This document shows, piece after piece, positions 35,410-44,167 of a stretch of 64,000 nt of DNA (positions within the stretch are counted from its first letter, which is position 1; the number at the start of each line of letters is the position of its first letter). Source of the stretch: Streptomyces rubradiris (GTDB lineage: Bacteria; Actinomycetota; Actinomycetes; Streptomycetales; Streptomycetaceae). The notes beneath the pieces were generated by a model. It worked only from the letters and a program-made list of their open reading frames with translations. It did no database searches and was not told the DNA's origin. Where the stretch lies: the NCBI RefSeq assembly GCF_016860525.1, contig NZ_BNEA01000015.1:248001-312000 (forward strand), written 5' to 3'. The translations under genes were made by a program, and so were the position numbers.

Positions 35410-37005
35410 ATGTCTTCGGCAGGGAGTCCGCAGTTACGAGCAGGGGGCAAGCAGTGGGCCGCGTTGTGTCTGCTGGTTCTTCCCGCGCTCCTGCTGTTCA
35501 TGATGCTGACCATCCTGTTCCTGGCCATCCCCTATCTCGCGGCGGATCTGCGGCCCAGCAGCACGCAGACACTGTGGATCCTGGACATCTACGGCTTCCT
35601 GATGGCCAGCTTGCTGGTGCTGATGGGCACGGTGGCCGACCGCTTCGGCCACCGGAACCTCCTGATCACCGGGGCACTGCTGTTCGGGCTGGTCTCGGCG
35701 ACGGCGGCCTTCACCGACTCAGCCGAGCTGATGATCGTCTGGCGCGCGCTGCTCGGCGTGGCGGCGGCCATGCAGATGCCGACCACGCTCGGACTGATCT
35801 TCACGATGTTCCAGGACCCGAAGCAGCGGGGCGTCGCCATCGGCACCTGGGCGGCGGCCATCTCGGCCGGTGTCGCGCTCGGCCCGCTGCTCAGCGGTCT
35901 GCTGCTGGAGGCGTTCTCGTGGCGGGCGACGTTCTTCGTCGCCGTACCGGTGATGGCGGTCGTGGTGATCGGCGCGCCCCTGCTGCTGCCGGGCCGGCAG
36001 GGCCCTAGCGCGGGCCGGCTGGACCTGGTCAGCGCGCTGCTCATGCTGCTGACGCTGCTGCCGCTGATCTACGGCGTGAAGTCGTTCGCCACCAGCGACT
36101 CACCGCTGGTACCGGCCCTGGCCGTCGTGGTGGGCCTGCTCTTCGGTGTCCTGTTCGTCGTCCGCCAGCTGCGCTCCGCCGAGCCGCTGCTGGACGTCCG
36201 GCTGTTCAAGAACCGGACGGTCAGCGGGGCGCTGGGCGTCTTCGTCCTGTCGGCCATGGGCCTGGGCGGCGTGTATCTGATGTTCACCCAGTACCTCCAG
36301 CTGGTGAAGGCCCTCTCGCCGCTGAAGACCGGGTTCGCGATCCTCCCCGCCGCCCTGGCCCTGATCGTGGTCGCGATGCGCTCCCCGGTCCTCGCCCGGC
36401 GCGTCCGGCCGGGGTATGTCATCGCCACGGGCCTGGCCGTGCAGGTCGTCGGCTACATCCTGTTCACCCTCGTCGACAGCACCACCGGGCTGCCCTGGGT
36501 CATCGTCGGCTTCATCGTGCTCTACCCGGCGGTCTCCCCGTCCATGGCGCTGACCACGGACCTCGTGGTCGGCTCGGTGCCGCCGGAGAAGGCGGGCGCG
36601 GCCGGCGGCCTGGCGTCCACCGTCAACGACCTCGGCATCTCGCTGGGTGTCGCCGTCATCGGCAGCATCGGCACCGCCGTCTACCGCGACGGCGTCGACG
36701 ACAAGCTGCCCGACGGCCTGTCGGCCCCGGCGGCCTCCGCCGCCCGGGAGAACCTCGACGGCGCCGTGGCCGCCGCCCGGGAGCTGCCCGGCCGGGTCGG
36801 GGACCAGTTGCTGGCCGTGGCCCGGGACGCCTTCACCAGCGGGCTCAACGTCGCCGCCGGCACGGCAGCGGTGATCGCGGCGGCGGGCGCCGTCGCCGCG
36901 GCGCTTTCACTGCGTCACGTACCGCCGACCGGCTCGGCGGTGCCCGACGCCGGGCCCGCCGAGGCGAGCCCCGCCCCGTCGGTCCCCGCGGCCGATTCGG
37001 ACTGA
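35410..37005 (+). CDS. CsoR-controlled MFS transporter (DHA2 type)
   Basis: A 531-residue 14-helix major-facilitator protein. LFLAIPYLAADLRPSSTQTLWILDIYGFLMASLLVLMGTVADRFGHRN covers helix 1 to the loop 2-3 signature (GTVADRFGHRN); the C-terminal half contains GLASTVNDLGISLGVAVIGSIGTAVYRDGV, as in the EmrB/QacA and SmvA groups. A hydrophilic Pro/Ala tail ends the protein. ATG 35410 is preceded by AGGAGAGGAG. The promoter carries two CsoR-type boxes, so it is expected to be induced by copper. It may export a copper complex or a copper-toxicity product such as a chelator; the substrate is not shown by the sequence. A strong hairpin follows. Confidence 0.9.
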   Translation: MSSAGSPQLRAGGKQWAALCLLVLPALLLFMMLTILFLAIPYLAADLRPSSTQTLWILDIYGFLMASLLVLMGTVADRFGHRNLLITGALLFGLVSATAAFTDSAELMIVWRALLGVAAAMQMPTTLGLIFTMFQDPKQRGVAIGTWAAAISAGVALGPLLSGLLLEAFSWRATFFVAVPVMAVVVIGAPLLLPGRQGPSAGRLDLVSALLMLLTLLPLIYGVKSFATSDSPLVPALAVVVGLLFGVLFVVRQLRSAEPLLDVRLFKNRTVSGALGVFVLSAMGLGGVYLMFTQYLQLVKALSPLKTGFAILPAALALIVVAMRSPVLARRVRPGYVIATGLAVQVVGYILFTLVDSTTGLPWVIVGFIVLYPAVSPSMALTTDLVVGSVPPEKAGAAGGLASTVNDLGISLGVAVIGSIGTAVYRDGVDDKLPDGLSAPAASAARENLDGAVAAARELPGRVGDQLLAVARDAFTSGLNVAAGTAAVIAAAGAVAAALSLRHVPPTGSAVPDAGPAEASPAPSVPAADSD

Positions 37006-37085
37006 CCGGCAGCGCCTGAACGGACCAGCGGAACAACGGAACGGCACCAACAGACCCGCACGCACAGCGATTTTCAGTGAACACC

Positions 37086-37139
37086 GCCGGACGCGGCGGC
37101 CGGAGCGGTCCGACACCGGCGCCGGCCGCCGCGTCCGGC
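37086..37139 (+). terminator. Terminator after copper-linked MFS gene
   Basis: An 18-bp perfect inverted repeat (37086-37103 with 37122-37139) with an 18-base loop lies 81 bases downstream of the MFS stop codon. Confidence 0.65.
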
Positions 37140-37160
37140 CCCCTCGTCAGGAGGCAGGAA

Positions 37161-38410
37161 GTGTCAGTGATTCCCTTCAGCGCGACTCCCACCGAGACGT
37201 TCGACAACCGGGGCGGCCGGTGCATGTACGCGTAGGTCGAACGCCTGCGGTCGCTGGGGCCCGCCGTCCCCGTGCAGCCACCGGAGGGGGTGGCGGCCTG
37301 GTCGGTGTCCCGGGGGGGGGGGGGATGTCGTACGGATGCTCCTGACCCACCCCGGTGTGTCCCGGGACCTGAAGAAGACCGTGCCGGCTTATCAGCCCGG
37401 TTCCGTGCCGTGGCTGTCTGCGTGGGTCGACCTGGACTCGATGGCCACGGCGGACGGGCGGGAGCACGCGCGGCTGCGCAAGCTGATCGTCCCGGCCTTC
37501 CCCCCGCGCCGGGTGGAGCGGCCGCGCTCGCACATCGAGGCGGACGTCACCATGCTGCTGGACCAGCCGGCCACGCGGCCCGGTGACGAACCGGTGGACC
37601 TGCGCCAGGAGTTCTCCTACAGCGTGCCGGCCCAGGTAATCTGCGACCTCTTCGGCATCCTGGACGACCAGCGGCCCGAGGCGCCGCGGGTGTTCCGGGA
37701 TCGCCCGGACCGGCCCGTCCGAGCAGGAGTCGGTCGCGCTGTACGACGGCCTGGTGGCCGCGACGCACTTGCTGATCAGCACCAAGCGGAGCGCTCCGGC
37801 GGACGACCTCACCAGCTTCCTGCTCGCCGCGCGCGAGGAGGGCGAGGAGGGCGAGGAGTCGCTGAACGAGCACGAACTGGTGGCGACGCTGCTGCTGATG
37901 ATCGGCGGCAGCCAGACGACCATCAACTCCTGGACCACACCATCCGCGAACCGCTCGCCCGGTCCGACCAGTTAAGCGTTCTCCGGGCGGACCCGGCGCG
38001 CTGGGACGACGCCGTCGAGGAACCTGCTCACCGCGCGGGACGGAGCACCGTGGGTGGCCACCCTGGAATACGCCTGGTTCGCCGGGCCGTTGCGCTTCGT
38101 CTTGGGTTCCTCCACCGGCGCCCGGGACAGCGGGGACATCCGCGCGGACCCCCGGGTGAGCGGTTCGCTGTTCGTGACCGAGGGGGCCGCCGGGGTGGCC
38201 ATCGCGTCGGTCGACGGCGCCCGGTTCACCGGCCGCTGCACGGAGATCGGCCCGGACGAGCTGGAGGCGTACCACGCGCCCATCTGCGAGACGGTGTTCG
38301 CCGACGCCGCGCAGCGTGCCATGTGGCAGCTGCCGCCGGATCGCTCCCCGCACCGCGGCGAGGAGCGTCTCGGGGGCCGGCCTCAGGCGGCGCGGCCGGT
38401 CAGCGCGTAG
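37161..38410 (+). pseudogene. Broken cytochrome P450 fused to an FMN-binding (PPOX-like) remnant
   Basis: GTG 37161 with an AGGAGG upstream starts a P450 N-terminus. It is broken by a TAG at 37233 (expected YAQVERLRSLGP), a 13-G run at 37312-37324 that shifts frame, a shift near 37710 (to SEQESVALYDGLVAATHLLIS) and another near 37925. Recognisable P450 parts are PGVSRDLKKTVPAYQPG, MATADGREHARLRKLIVPAF and LVATLLLMIGGSQTTIN. The I-helix half, the ExxR helix and the heme-binding Cys loop are missing. At about 38020 the sequence jumps to NLLTARDGAPWVATLEYAWFAGPLRFVLGSS, a pyridoxamine-oxidase-like fold fragment that runs to 38410. It is a composite of two deleted genes. Confidence 0.8.
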
Positions 38411-38667
38411 CCGGCCTCGTCGACGGCCCGGGCGATCACGGCGTCGTCGGGGTCCTCCTCGGCGACCACGGTGACCCGGCCCGTCTTCACGTCCACCTCC
38501 ACCGACAGCACGCCGTCGACGCCGCTGACGGCCTTGGTGACCGCGGCCTCGCAGTGGCCGCAGGTCATACCCGTCACGGCGTAGACCGTCCTGGCGGCAT
38601 CGGTGGTGATCTGGGTGGTGGCCGAGCCGGAGTGGCAGCTGCCGTCGGGGCTGCAGCAGGACGACAT
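38383..38667 (-). CDS. copZ: Copper chaperone CopZ with Cys-rich N-terminal extension
   Basis: A 94-residue heavy-metal-associated domain protein. The copper-binding motif GMTCGHC (residues 33-39) sits in a normal ferredoxin-like fold (VTGMTCGHCEAAVTKAVSGVDGVLSVEVDVKTGRVTVV). Before it is an extra segment with SSCCSPDGSC (Cys4, Cys5, Cys11) that could bind additional Cu(I). It would carry copper to CopA or to CsoR in the cytoplasm. ATG 38667 follows AGGAGG. Two CsoR-type boxes lie 42 and 88 bases upstream on the minus strand, so it belongs to the copper regulon. Its 3' end overlaps the neighbouring pseudogene. Confidence 0.93.
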   Translation of the reverse strand: MSSCCSPDGSCHSGSATTQITTDAARTVYAVTGMTCGHCEAAVTKAVSGVDGVLSVEVDVKTGRVTVVAEEDPDDAVIARAVDEAGYALTGRAA

Positions 38668-38708
38668 GGACTTCCTCCTGGGGGTGGTGATGAGACGGAG
38701 CGCGTCGT

Positions 38709-38731
38709 ATACCCCTAGAGGGTGGGGGTAT
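38709..38731. promoter_or_regulatory. CsoR-like operator upstream of copZ
   Basis: ATACCCC (38709-38715) and GGGGTAT (38725-38731) form a palindrome with a nine-base centre instead of the usual three, 42 bases before the copZ start on the minus strand. Confidence 0.6.
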
Positions 38732-38754
38732 CGCAGCACTGATGAGGCACAGGT

Positions 38755-38771
38755 ATACCCCCTACCCCTAT
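38755..38771. promoter_or_regulatory. Second CsoR-like box upstream of copZ
   Basis: ATACCCCCTACCCCTAT overlaps the stop codon of the MFS gene at 38768. Only one arm matches the half-site in each orientation. Confidence 0.4.
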
Positions 38772-40024
38772 CCAGCGGCAAGTCGTCCGGCCGCCAGGAC
38801 GGGCCGCGCGGCCAGGTGCCCGGCCCGGTGCAGCCGCGCGACCAGGGCGGCGCAGCCGAGGCCGGTCGCGGCCAGCACCGCCCACGGCAGCCAGCGCAGC
38901 CCGGTGTCGAACAGCGCCCCGACGGCCAGGTTGCCGAGCGAGACCGCGATGCCGGAGGCGGTGTTGTAGGCGCCGTAGTAGGTGGCGACGAGCCGATCAC
39001 CGGAGAGCCGCACCACGGTGTCCATCTCGAACGGGTAGAGCAGGGCGCCGCCGCAGGCCAGCAGCACCGCGCACACCGTCAGGGCGGCCACCCCGGTCAC
39101 GGTGCCGTGCGTCCCGGGCAGCAGGGGCAGGAAGGCGGCGCCCATGACCGTCAGGCCGTGGACGACGGCCCGCGGGCCGGGCAGATTGCGCTGCGCCCAC
39201 GCGGTCAGCTTCACCTGCCCCGCCAGCGCGGCGAGCGCGGAGACGGCGAACACCGCGCCCGTCACCACGCCGGTCCGGGCGCCGAACAGGCCCCGGGCGT
39301 GCAGCGGCAGGGCGAGATACACCTGGAAGGCCAGCACATACGAACCGCTCATGGCGGCGGCGAACAGCAGGAAGGGCCGGTTGGCGGCCACGGCGCGCCA
39401 GTCGGCGGCGACCGCCCGCCAGGCGGGACCGGCGCTCCGGCCGGCCGGGGGCCGGGCGGGCAGGGCCCGGGCCTGGAGCCCGGCCAGGGCGCCGAATACG
39501 ACCGCCGCGACCGTGCACACGGCACCGAAGTCCCAGGCCAGCAGGGCCAGTCCGGCGAGCGGGCCGATCAGGATGCCCGCCTGGTAGAAGACGTTGAAGG
39601 CGGCGAACGCCGCCACTCTGCGTTCCTCACCGGCGTCGGCCGCGAGATAGGCGCGCACCGCCGGGTTGAACAGCGCGCCCGCCAGGCCGGTCAGCGCCGA
39701 GGCCGCCACCAGGACGGGCAGCGATTCCGCCACCGCCAGCAGGGCGAACACGACCGCGCGCAGGGCGCATCCGGCGAGGATCGGCGGCTTGCAGCCGTAG
39801 CGGTCGGCGAGGGTGCCGCCGAGGAGGAACATGCCCTGCTGGGAGACGTTGCGCACGCCCAGCACCAGCCCGACGGCCCAGGCGGCCAGGCCGAGGCCGT
39901 GGGCCAGATGGTCGGCCAGGTAGGGCATGAGCATGTAGAAGCCGAGGTTGATGCCGAACTGGTTCACCATCAGCAGCCGGGCCGGCCGGCCGAAGCCGGC
40001 CGTCCGGGGCCACGGCCCCCTCAC
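38768..40024 (-). CDS. MFS transporter, partner of the cysteine-synthase-like enzyme
   Basis: A 418-residue 12-helix major facilitator. The N-terminal helix [28 protein letters not shown] and the loop [15 protein letters not shown] are typical of the MdtH/MFS_1 efflux group; [21 protein letters not shown] marks helices 4-5. GTG 40024 overlaps the stop codon of the cysteine-synthase-like gene by four bases, so both are made from one mRNA. The pair could synthesise and export a small thiol or amino-acid product; whether this is tied to copper is an inference from its location between CsoR-controlled genes. No operator was seen directly before the pair. Confidence 0.87.
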   Translation of the reverse strand: MRGPWPRTAGFGRPARLLMVNQFGINLGFYMLMPYLADHLAHGLGLAAWAVGLVLGVRNVSQQGMFLLGGTLADRYGCKPPILAGCALRAVVFALLAVAESLPVLVAASALTGLAGALFNPAVRAYLAADAGEERRVAAFAAFNVFYQAGILIGPLAGLALLAWDFGAVCTVAAVVFGALAGLQARALPARPPAGRSAGPAWRAVAADWRAVAANRPFLLFAAAMSGSYVLAFQVYLALPLHARGLFGARTGVVTGAVFAVSALAALAGQVKLTAWAQRNLPGPRAVVHGLTVMGAAFLPLLPGTHGTVTGVAALTVCAVLLACGGALLYPFEMDTVVRLSGDRLVATYYGAYNTASGIAVSLGNLAVGALFDTGLRWLPWAVLAATGLGCAALVARLHRAGHLAARPVLAAGRLAAG

Positions 40025-41136
40025 CGGGCACCGGCCTTCGCCAGGGCGCGGGCGAGCGGATCGCGGACCCGGGCACACCGGGTCCAGCGCGTCACCACGC
40101 GCGCGCCGGGCTCGGCGATCTCGTCGGGTTCCGTCGGCGGGGCCGACCCGAGGAGCCCGTGGTCGCGGCACCAGTCGTCGTCGTAGACGGTCTGGAGGTA
40201 GCGGTGCGGGCCGTCGGGGAAGACGGCGGCGATCCGGGTCCCGGCGGGGTGGTTCCGGGCCGCCCAGCCCGCCACCAACGCCACCGCCCCGACGCTCCAG
40301 CCGCCCGAGACGCCGTACCGGCGGGCGAGGCTCCGGCACGCCCGGACGGCCTCGGCCGGGCCCACCCAGTGGACCTCCGAGAAGGCCGCGTAGTCGACGT
40401 TGTCCGGGTGGATGCTGGAGCCGAGTCCGCGCATCAGCCGTGGGCCGGCCGGCTGGCCGAAGATCGCCGAGCCGACCGCGTCGACCCCGATGAGCGTCAG
40501 CCCGGGGCGGCTCTCGCGCAGCGCGGCGGAGATCCCGGCGGAGTGTCCGCCCGTGCCGACCGCCGCCACCAGCACGTCGACGCCGCCGAGTTGGGCGATC
40601 AGTTCGGCCGCGAGGGGCCGGTAGGCGGCGGCGTTGTCGGGGTTGCGGTACTGGTCCGGGCAGTACGCGCCCGGGGTGCGCGCGAGCAGTTCGGCGACCC
40701 GTGCGCGGCGGGCCTCCTGCCAGCCGCCGTCGGGGTGCGGCGCGGTGACCCGGACGACCCGTGCGCCCAGCGCGGTGAGCAGGCGGTGGACGGGAGGTTC
40801 CAGGCCGGGGTCGGTGACGACGGTGACGGGGTGGCCGTAGGTCAGCCCGGCCAGGGCGAGGCCGAGACCGAGGGTGCCGCTGGAGGACTCGATGACCGGC
40901 GCGCCCGGCGCGAGGTCGCCCCGGCGCCGGGCCTCGCGGACCATGTGCAGGGCGGGCCGGTCCTTGAGGCCGCCGGGGTTGGCGCCTTCCAGCTTGGCGT
41001 GGAAGCCCCGGCCGGGCGGGGCGAAGGGTTCATCCACCCACAGCACCGGTGTGCCGCCCACGAGTTGGGCGGGGTGCCGGGCGGCCGGCGGGCGGGAGGT
41101 GTGCGTGCGGAGCGGCGCGAGCGGGGAGAGGGGCAT
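40021..41136 (-). CDS. PLP-dependent cysteine synthase-like enzyme
   Basis: A 371-residue fold-type II PLP enzyme of the cysteine synthase/cystathionine beta-synthase family. The Schiff-base lysine is Lys58 in [14 protein letters not shown] (most cysteine synthases have NPxGSxKDR), the substrate loop is [12 protein letters not shown] and the phosphate-binding glycine loop is [13 protein letters not shown]. The family replaces the beta substituent of serine derivatives; relatives such as SbnA make unusual amino acids, so the product need not be cysteine. ATG 41136 has AGGAG upstream. It is co-translated with an MFS gene and may feed an exported metabolite. Assignment to cysteine production is uncertain. 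Confidence 0.88.
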   Translation of the reverse strand: MPLSPLAPLRTHTSRPPAARHPAQLVGGTPVLWVDEPFAPPGRGFHAKLEGANPGGLKDRPALHMVREARRRGDLAPGAPVIESSSGTLGLGLALAGLTYGHPVTVVTDPGLEPPVHRLLTALGARVVRVTAPHPDGGWQEARRARVAELLARTPGAYCPDQYRNPDNAAAYRPLAAELIAQLGGVDVLVAAVGTGGHSAGISAALRESRPGLTLIGVDAVGSAIFGQPAGPRLMRGLGSSIHPDNVDYAAFSEVHWVGPAEAVRACRSLARRYGVSGGWSVGAVALVAGWAARNHPAGTRIAAVFPDGPHRYLQTVYDDDWCRDHGLLGSAPPTEPDEIAEPGARVVTRWTRCARVRDPLARALAKAGAR

Positions 41137-41251
41137 GCGGGTACGGCTCCTTCGCGCCCGGCCTCGGCGGGGCGGGCGCTGTGCGAGTGGGGGGCATGGC
41201 GCGCGAGCACCCCCCGGCCCGCCTGACGGGTCCGGGGGTGCGGGTGCCGCC

Positions 41252-41680
41252 CTACTGCCGCAGCACGCGAACAGCCGCGAGCGAGGGGCCGTTGGCACGG
41301 TCACGGGGGACACCGGGGGGTCTGCGCCATCCTGGGTGCGTCGCGCGCCCGCGGGGCACGGTCGGCAGCACCGGCGGGTGTTGTTCGCCGGCGAGCCCGG
41401 TGTCGTCCAGGGCGGCGCGCGGCCGGTCAGCCGTGTGGTCCAGATGGCCGTCCGCGGCGTGCCGGTGACGGGGAGGGCCGGTCGGATCCGTGCCGTCGGC
41501 GGTGTCCGCCGGCTGCACGACCTCCCCTGCCGCCACGGCACTCGGGCCGGATCCGGCGAAGGAGCAGGCGTGCACCGAGCCGGTGAGATGGGCGGCGATC
41601 ACCAGGACCAGCCCGATCAGCAGGGCGGCGCGGCGAGAGCGCCCCGCGCTCCCGTCGCCGCCGCCCCACGCTCCGATCAC
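41252..41680 (-). CDS. DUF6153 family His-rich exported protein
   Basis: A 142-residue protein with one N-terminal hydrophobic segment ([21 protein letters not shown]) and a hydrophilic remainder rich in His, Asp and Pro ([19 protein letters not shown]). This matches the DUF6153 family of small actinomycete proteins, usually found near copper genes. The His cluster would bind metal on the outer face of the membrane. GTG 41680 is the only reasonable start, but its ribosome site is weak. It is divergent from the secreted protein at 42079, and the two CsoR-type boxes between them could serve both. Confidence 0.75.
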   Translation of the reverse strand: MIGAWGGGDGSAGRSRRAALLIGLVLVIAAHLTGSVHACSFAGSGPSAVAAGEVVQPADTADGTDPTGPPRHRHAADGHLDHTADRPRAALDDTGLAGEQHPPVLPTVPRGRATHPGWRRPPGVPRDRANGPSLAAVRVLRQ

Positions 41681-41963
41681 ATGCGCAGGGTAATGGCGAA
41701 GTGACTTGCTGTCACATCGCGGCGCGCCCGCCGGGCCCTTGGCAGCCGCACGTCCGACCGGGGCCCGCGTCCCCGAGGCGGGCGGCCAGGGCCTGGAGGA
41801 GGGCGATCGCAGCCATGCGGGTCACGGGGTGCCCGACTCCCTTGCGGAGCACGGTCCACGCGGCCGGTCCGCCGCCCTCCGGGCCTCGCCGCCCGGAGGT
41901 CTTCAGCCTTGAGGTCATCCTCGGGTCCTCTCGTCGCGCGCCGGCGGTGAAACGGCTCCACAC

Positions 41964-41980
41964 ATACCCCTGGCCCGTAT
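41964..41980. promoter_or_regulatory. CsoR-like box, asymmetric variant
   Basis: ATACCCCTGGCCCGTAT lies in the 398-base region between the DUF6153 gene and the secreted protein gene. It has the same form as the box at 35293 (left arm ATACCCC, right arm CCCGTAT). Confidence 0.45.
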
Positions 41981-42003
41981 CAACGGGCAAGGAGTCCTCC
42001 GAC

Positions 42004-42031
42004 TTGACTATGTACCCCCCTGGGGTATGTT
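42004..42031 (+). promoter_or_regulatory. Promoter overlapped by CsoR operator
   Basis: TTGACT (42004-42009) and TATGTT (42026-42031) are 16 bases apart, and the near-perfect CsoR box GTACCCCCCTGGGGTAT (42012-42028) fills the space between them. This should make the gene at 42079 copper-inducible. Confidence 0.75.
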
Positions 42032-42078
42032 GAAGGTCATCGAGCCGCCTGTGGGCAGCGAACAGACGAGGAGTCACC

Positions 42079-43044
42079 ATGAAGACCGGGGTGCGGATCA
42101 CCGCCTACGCCGCCGCGCTCGCCGCCGCGTTCGGCATCGCCTACGGCGTCGGCGGCGGGGTCGGCGAGATCTCCCTGCGGACCGAGAGCGCGGCACATGA
42201 CGGGCACCCGGGCGCCACGCCGGGCGGGAAGCCCGCCGCTGGCGCCGGACCCGCGGCGGCGCCCGGCGGGCTGCAGACCTCGGAGCGGGGCTACACCCTC
42301 GACCTGAAGACCCCGGCCGTCACGGCGGGCCGGAAGACCGACCTGCGGTTCGCGGTCGTACGGGACGCCACCGGGCGCCCGCTCACCGCCTACCAGGAGG
42401 AACACACCAAGGAACTGCACCTGATCATCGCCTCCCGGGACCTGACCCACTACCAGCACCTGCATCCGACGCGCGCCGCCGACGGCACCTGGTCCGCACC
42501 CCTGACGCCGCCCCGGGCCGGGGCCTACCGGGTCTTCGCCGACTTCACGCCGGCCGGTGGCGAGGGGCTGACCCTCGGCGCCGACCTCACCGCCTCCGGC
42601 GCCTACACACCCGCGCCCCTCCCGGCCCCCGCCACCACGGCCGAGGTCGACGGGTACCGGGTCAGCCTCCGCGGCCGGCTCTCCCCCGGCCGGGACAGCG
42701 AGCTGACACTCGGCGTGACCCGCGACGGCAAGCCGGTACGCGACCTCCAGCCCTACCTCGGCGCCTACGGCCACCTGGTGGCGCTGCGCTCCGGAGACCT
42801 CGGCCATCTGCACGTACACCCGGGCGGCGAGCCCGGGGACGGCAGGACGCGGCCGGGACCGGACATCTCCTTCACCACGATGGCGCCCAGCACCGGCACC
42901 TACCGGCTGTTCCTGGACTTCAAGCACGCCGGCCGGGTCCACACCGCCGCGTTCACCGTCCGGGCGGGCCGGCCCGCCGGGCTGCCGGACACCTCGGCGA
43001 CGCCCGCCCCGGAGTCCGGCGGGCACTTCGGGCACAGCCGTTGA
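42079..43044 (+). CDS. Secreted or membrane-anchored copper-regulon protein
   Basis: A 321-residue protein with an N-terminal hydrophobic segment (TAYAAALAAAFGIAYGVGGGV) that may be an uncleaved anchor. Two similar beta-sandwich halves follow: LDLKTPAVTAGRKTDLRFAVVRDATGRPL with ELHLIIASRDLTHYQHLHP, then VSLRGRLSPGRDSELTLGVTRDGKPV with HLVALRSGDLGHLHVHPGG. His pairs in HYQHLHP and HLHVHPGG are good metal ligands and recur at equivalent places, and the C-terminus has GGHFGHSR. It probably binds copper outside the membrane. ATG 42079 follows GAGGAG. A CsoR box lies in its promoter. Exact biochemical role is unknown. Confidence 0.82.
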   Translation: MKTGVRITAYAAALAAAFGIAYGVGGGVGEISLRTESAAHDGHPGATPGGKPAAGAGPAAAPGGLQTSERGYTLDLKTPAVTAGRKTDLRFAVVRDATGRPLTAYQEEHTKELHLIIASRDLTHYQHLHPTRAADGTWSAPLTPPRAGAYRVFADFTPAGGEGLTLGADLTASGAYTPAPLPAPATTAEVDGYRVSLRGRLSPGRDSELTLGVTRDGKPVRDLQPYLGAYGHLVALRSGDLGHLHVHPGGEPGDGRTRPGPDISFTTMAPSTGTYRLFLDFKHAGRVHTAAFTVRAGRPAGLPDTSATPAPESGGHFGHSR

Positions 43045-43189
43045 GCGCGGGCGGTGACACGGCCCGGACTGTGTGACAGCCGTGGCACAGCTGGGCCACG
43101 CGATCGTCAACTGCCGCTCCGCCTTTGGCCGTTGCCGCCTAGCATGAGGTCCGACGCATGACGGCCGGGCGACCCGCTGGGGGGACTTC

Positions 43190-44167
43190 GTGGAGCTGGG
43201 AGGGTCGGCGGCGCGCCTCGGCTGCGCCGTCGCGGTGTGCGGCGTACTGCTGGCCGGCTGCACCTCCGGCGGGGACGGTCCCGACGGGCCGGCGACCGGG
43301 ACGGAGAACGGCGGGGCCGCCGGCACCGGCCCGTCACCGACCGCCGCGGTCGACGCCGACCCGGCCAGGCTCCCCCGGACCCGGGCCGAGGCCGCCGCCC
43401 TGGTCCGCGGCATCATGCCGGGGCCCAGCGCCTTCGGCCCCGGCACCGTCCGCCGTGAGCCGTACGAGAGCGACCCGCGGCGGTGGGCGGTGCTCGGGGA
43501 TTCCTGCGTCTGGGAGCAGCGGGCGCTCCCGGAGGACGTCCTCGCCAGTCTGACCCGTCACTACGAGATTCCGGCGCGGGGCGGCAGGGGGCCGCTGCGC
43601 CTGAGTGCCGTCGTCACGGCGCACCGCTCCGCCGAACGGGCCGACTGGGAGAACGCCGAGGTGCTGGAGGAGATGATGCGCTGTCCCTCCCAGCTGCTAC
43701 GCCCCGGTGAGGTGCTCCGGGACCTGACCGACGTACCGAACGCCCTCGGGGACTCGGGCAACGGTTTCGCCGACGACGTCCTGGCCGAGTCCGGCACCTA
43801 CACCGGCGACGACGTCGGCGGTCCCCACCCGTACGTCTGGGAGCAGACCCGCATCGGCCAGTTCACCCTCGCGGTCTCCGCGCGGGGCGCCAAGGGCTGG
43901 ACCAAGCGCGGCCTGCTGGACCTGCTGCGCGAGCCGCACGCCACGATGCGCACCAGCCTGCGCGGCGCGATCGAACGACGAACCGCGACCGGATCGCCGC
44001 CGCCTCCCGCGACAGCGTCCAACGCCCCGAGGACGACCGGGTCCACCGGCCCGGAGGCCGCTGGGACCGCGCGACTGGAAGCGGCCGGGGCAGCCGGCCC
44101 GGAGACATCCGGGTCCACCGCCTCCGAACACCCCGGCCCCGCCGCCCCCGAGGGCGGTCGCCGATGA
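43190..44167 (+). CDS. Lipoprotein upstream of kinase pair
   Basis: A 325-residue lipoprotein with lipobox LLAGC (cysteine about residue 24), a Gly/Thr/Pro linker, a globular region (about 60-255) containing WAVLGDSCVWEQRALPEDVLASLTRHYEIP and PYVWEQTRIGQFTLAVSARGAKGWTKRGLLDLLREPH, and a Pro/Ala/Thr-rich tail. No family is recognised. The GTG at 43190 has no good ribosome site but fits the signal peptide. Its stop overlaps the first kinase gene (ATGA), so it is co-translated with the two kinase fusions and may be part of the same envelope-sensing unit. Confidence 0.8.
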   Translation: MELGGSAARLGCAVAVCGVLLAGCTSGGDGPDGPATGTENGGAAGTGPSPTAAVDADPARLPRTRAEAAALVRGIMPGPSAFGPGTVRREPYESDPRRWAVLGDSCVWEQRALPEDVLASLTRHYEIPARGGRGPLRLSAVVTAHRSAERADWENAEVLEEMMRCPSQLLRPGEVLRDLTDVPNALGDSGNGFADDVLAESGTYTGDDVGGPHPYVWEQTRIGQFTLAVSARGAKGWTKRGLLDLLREPHATMRTSLRGAIERRTATGSPPPPATASNAPRTTGSTGPEAAGTARLEAAGAAGPETSGSTASEHPGPAAPEGGRR

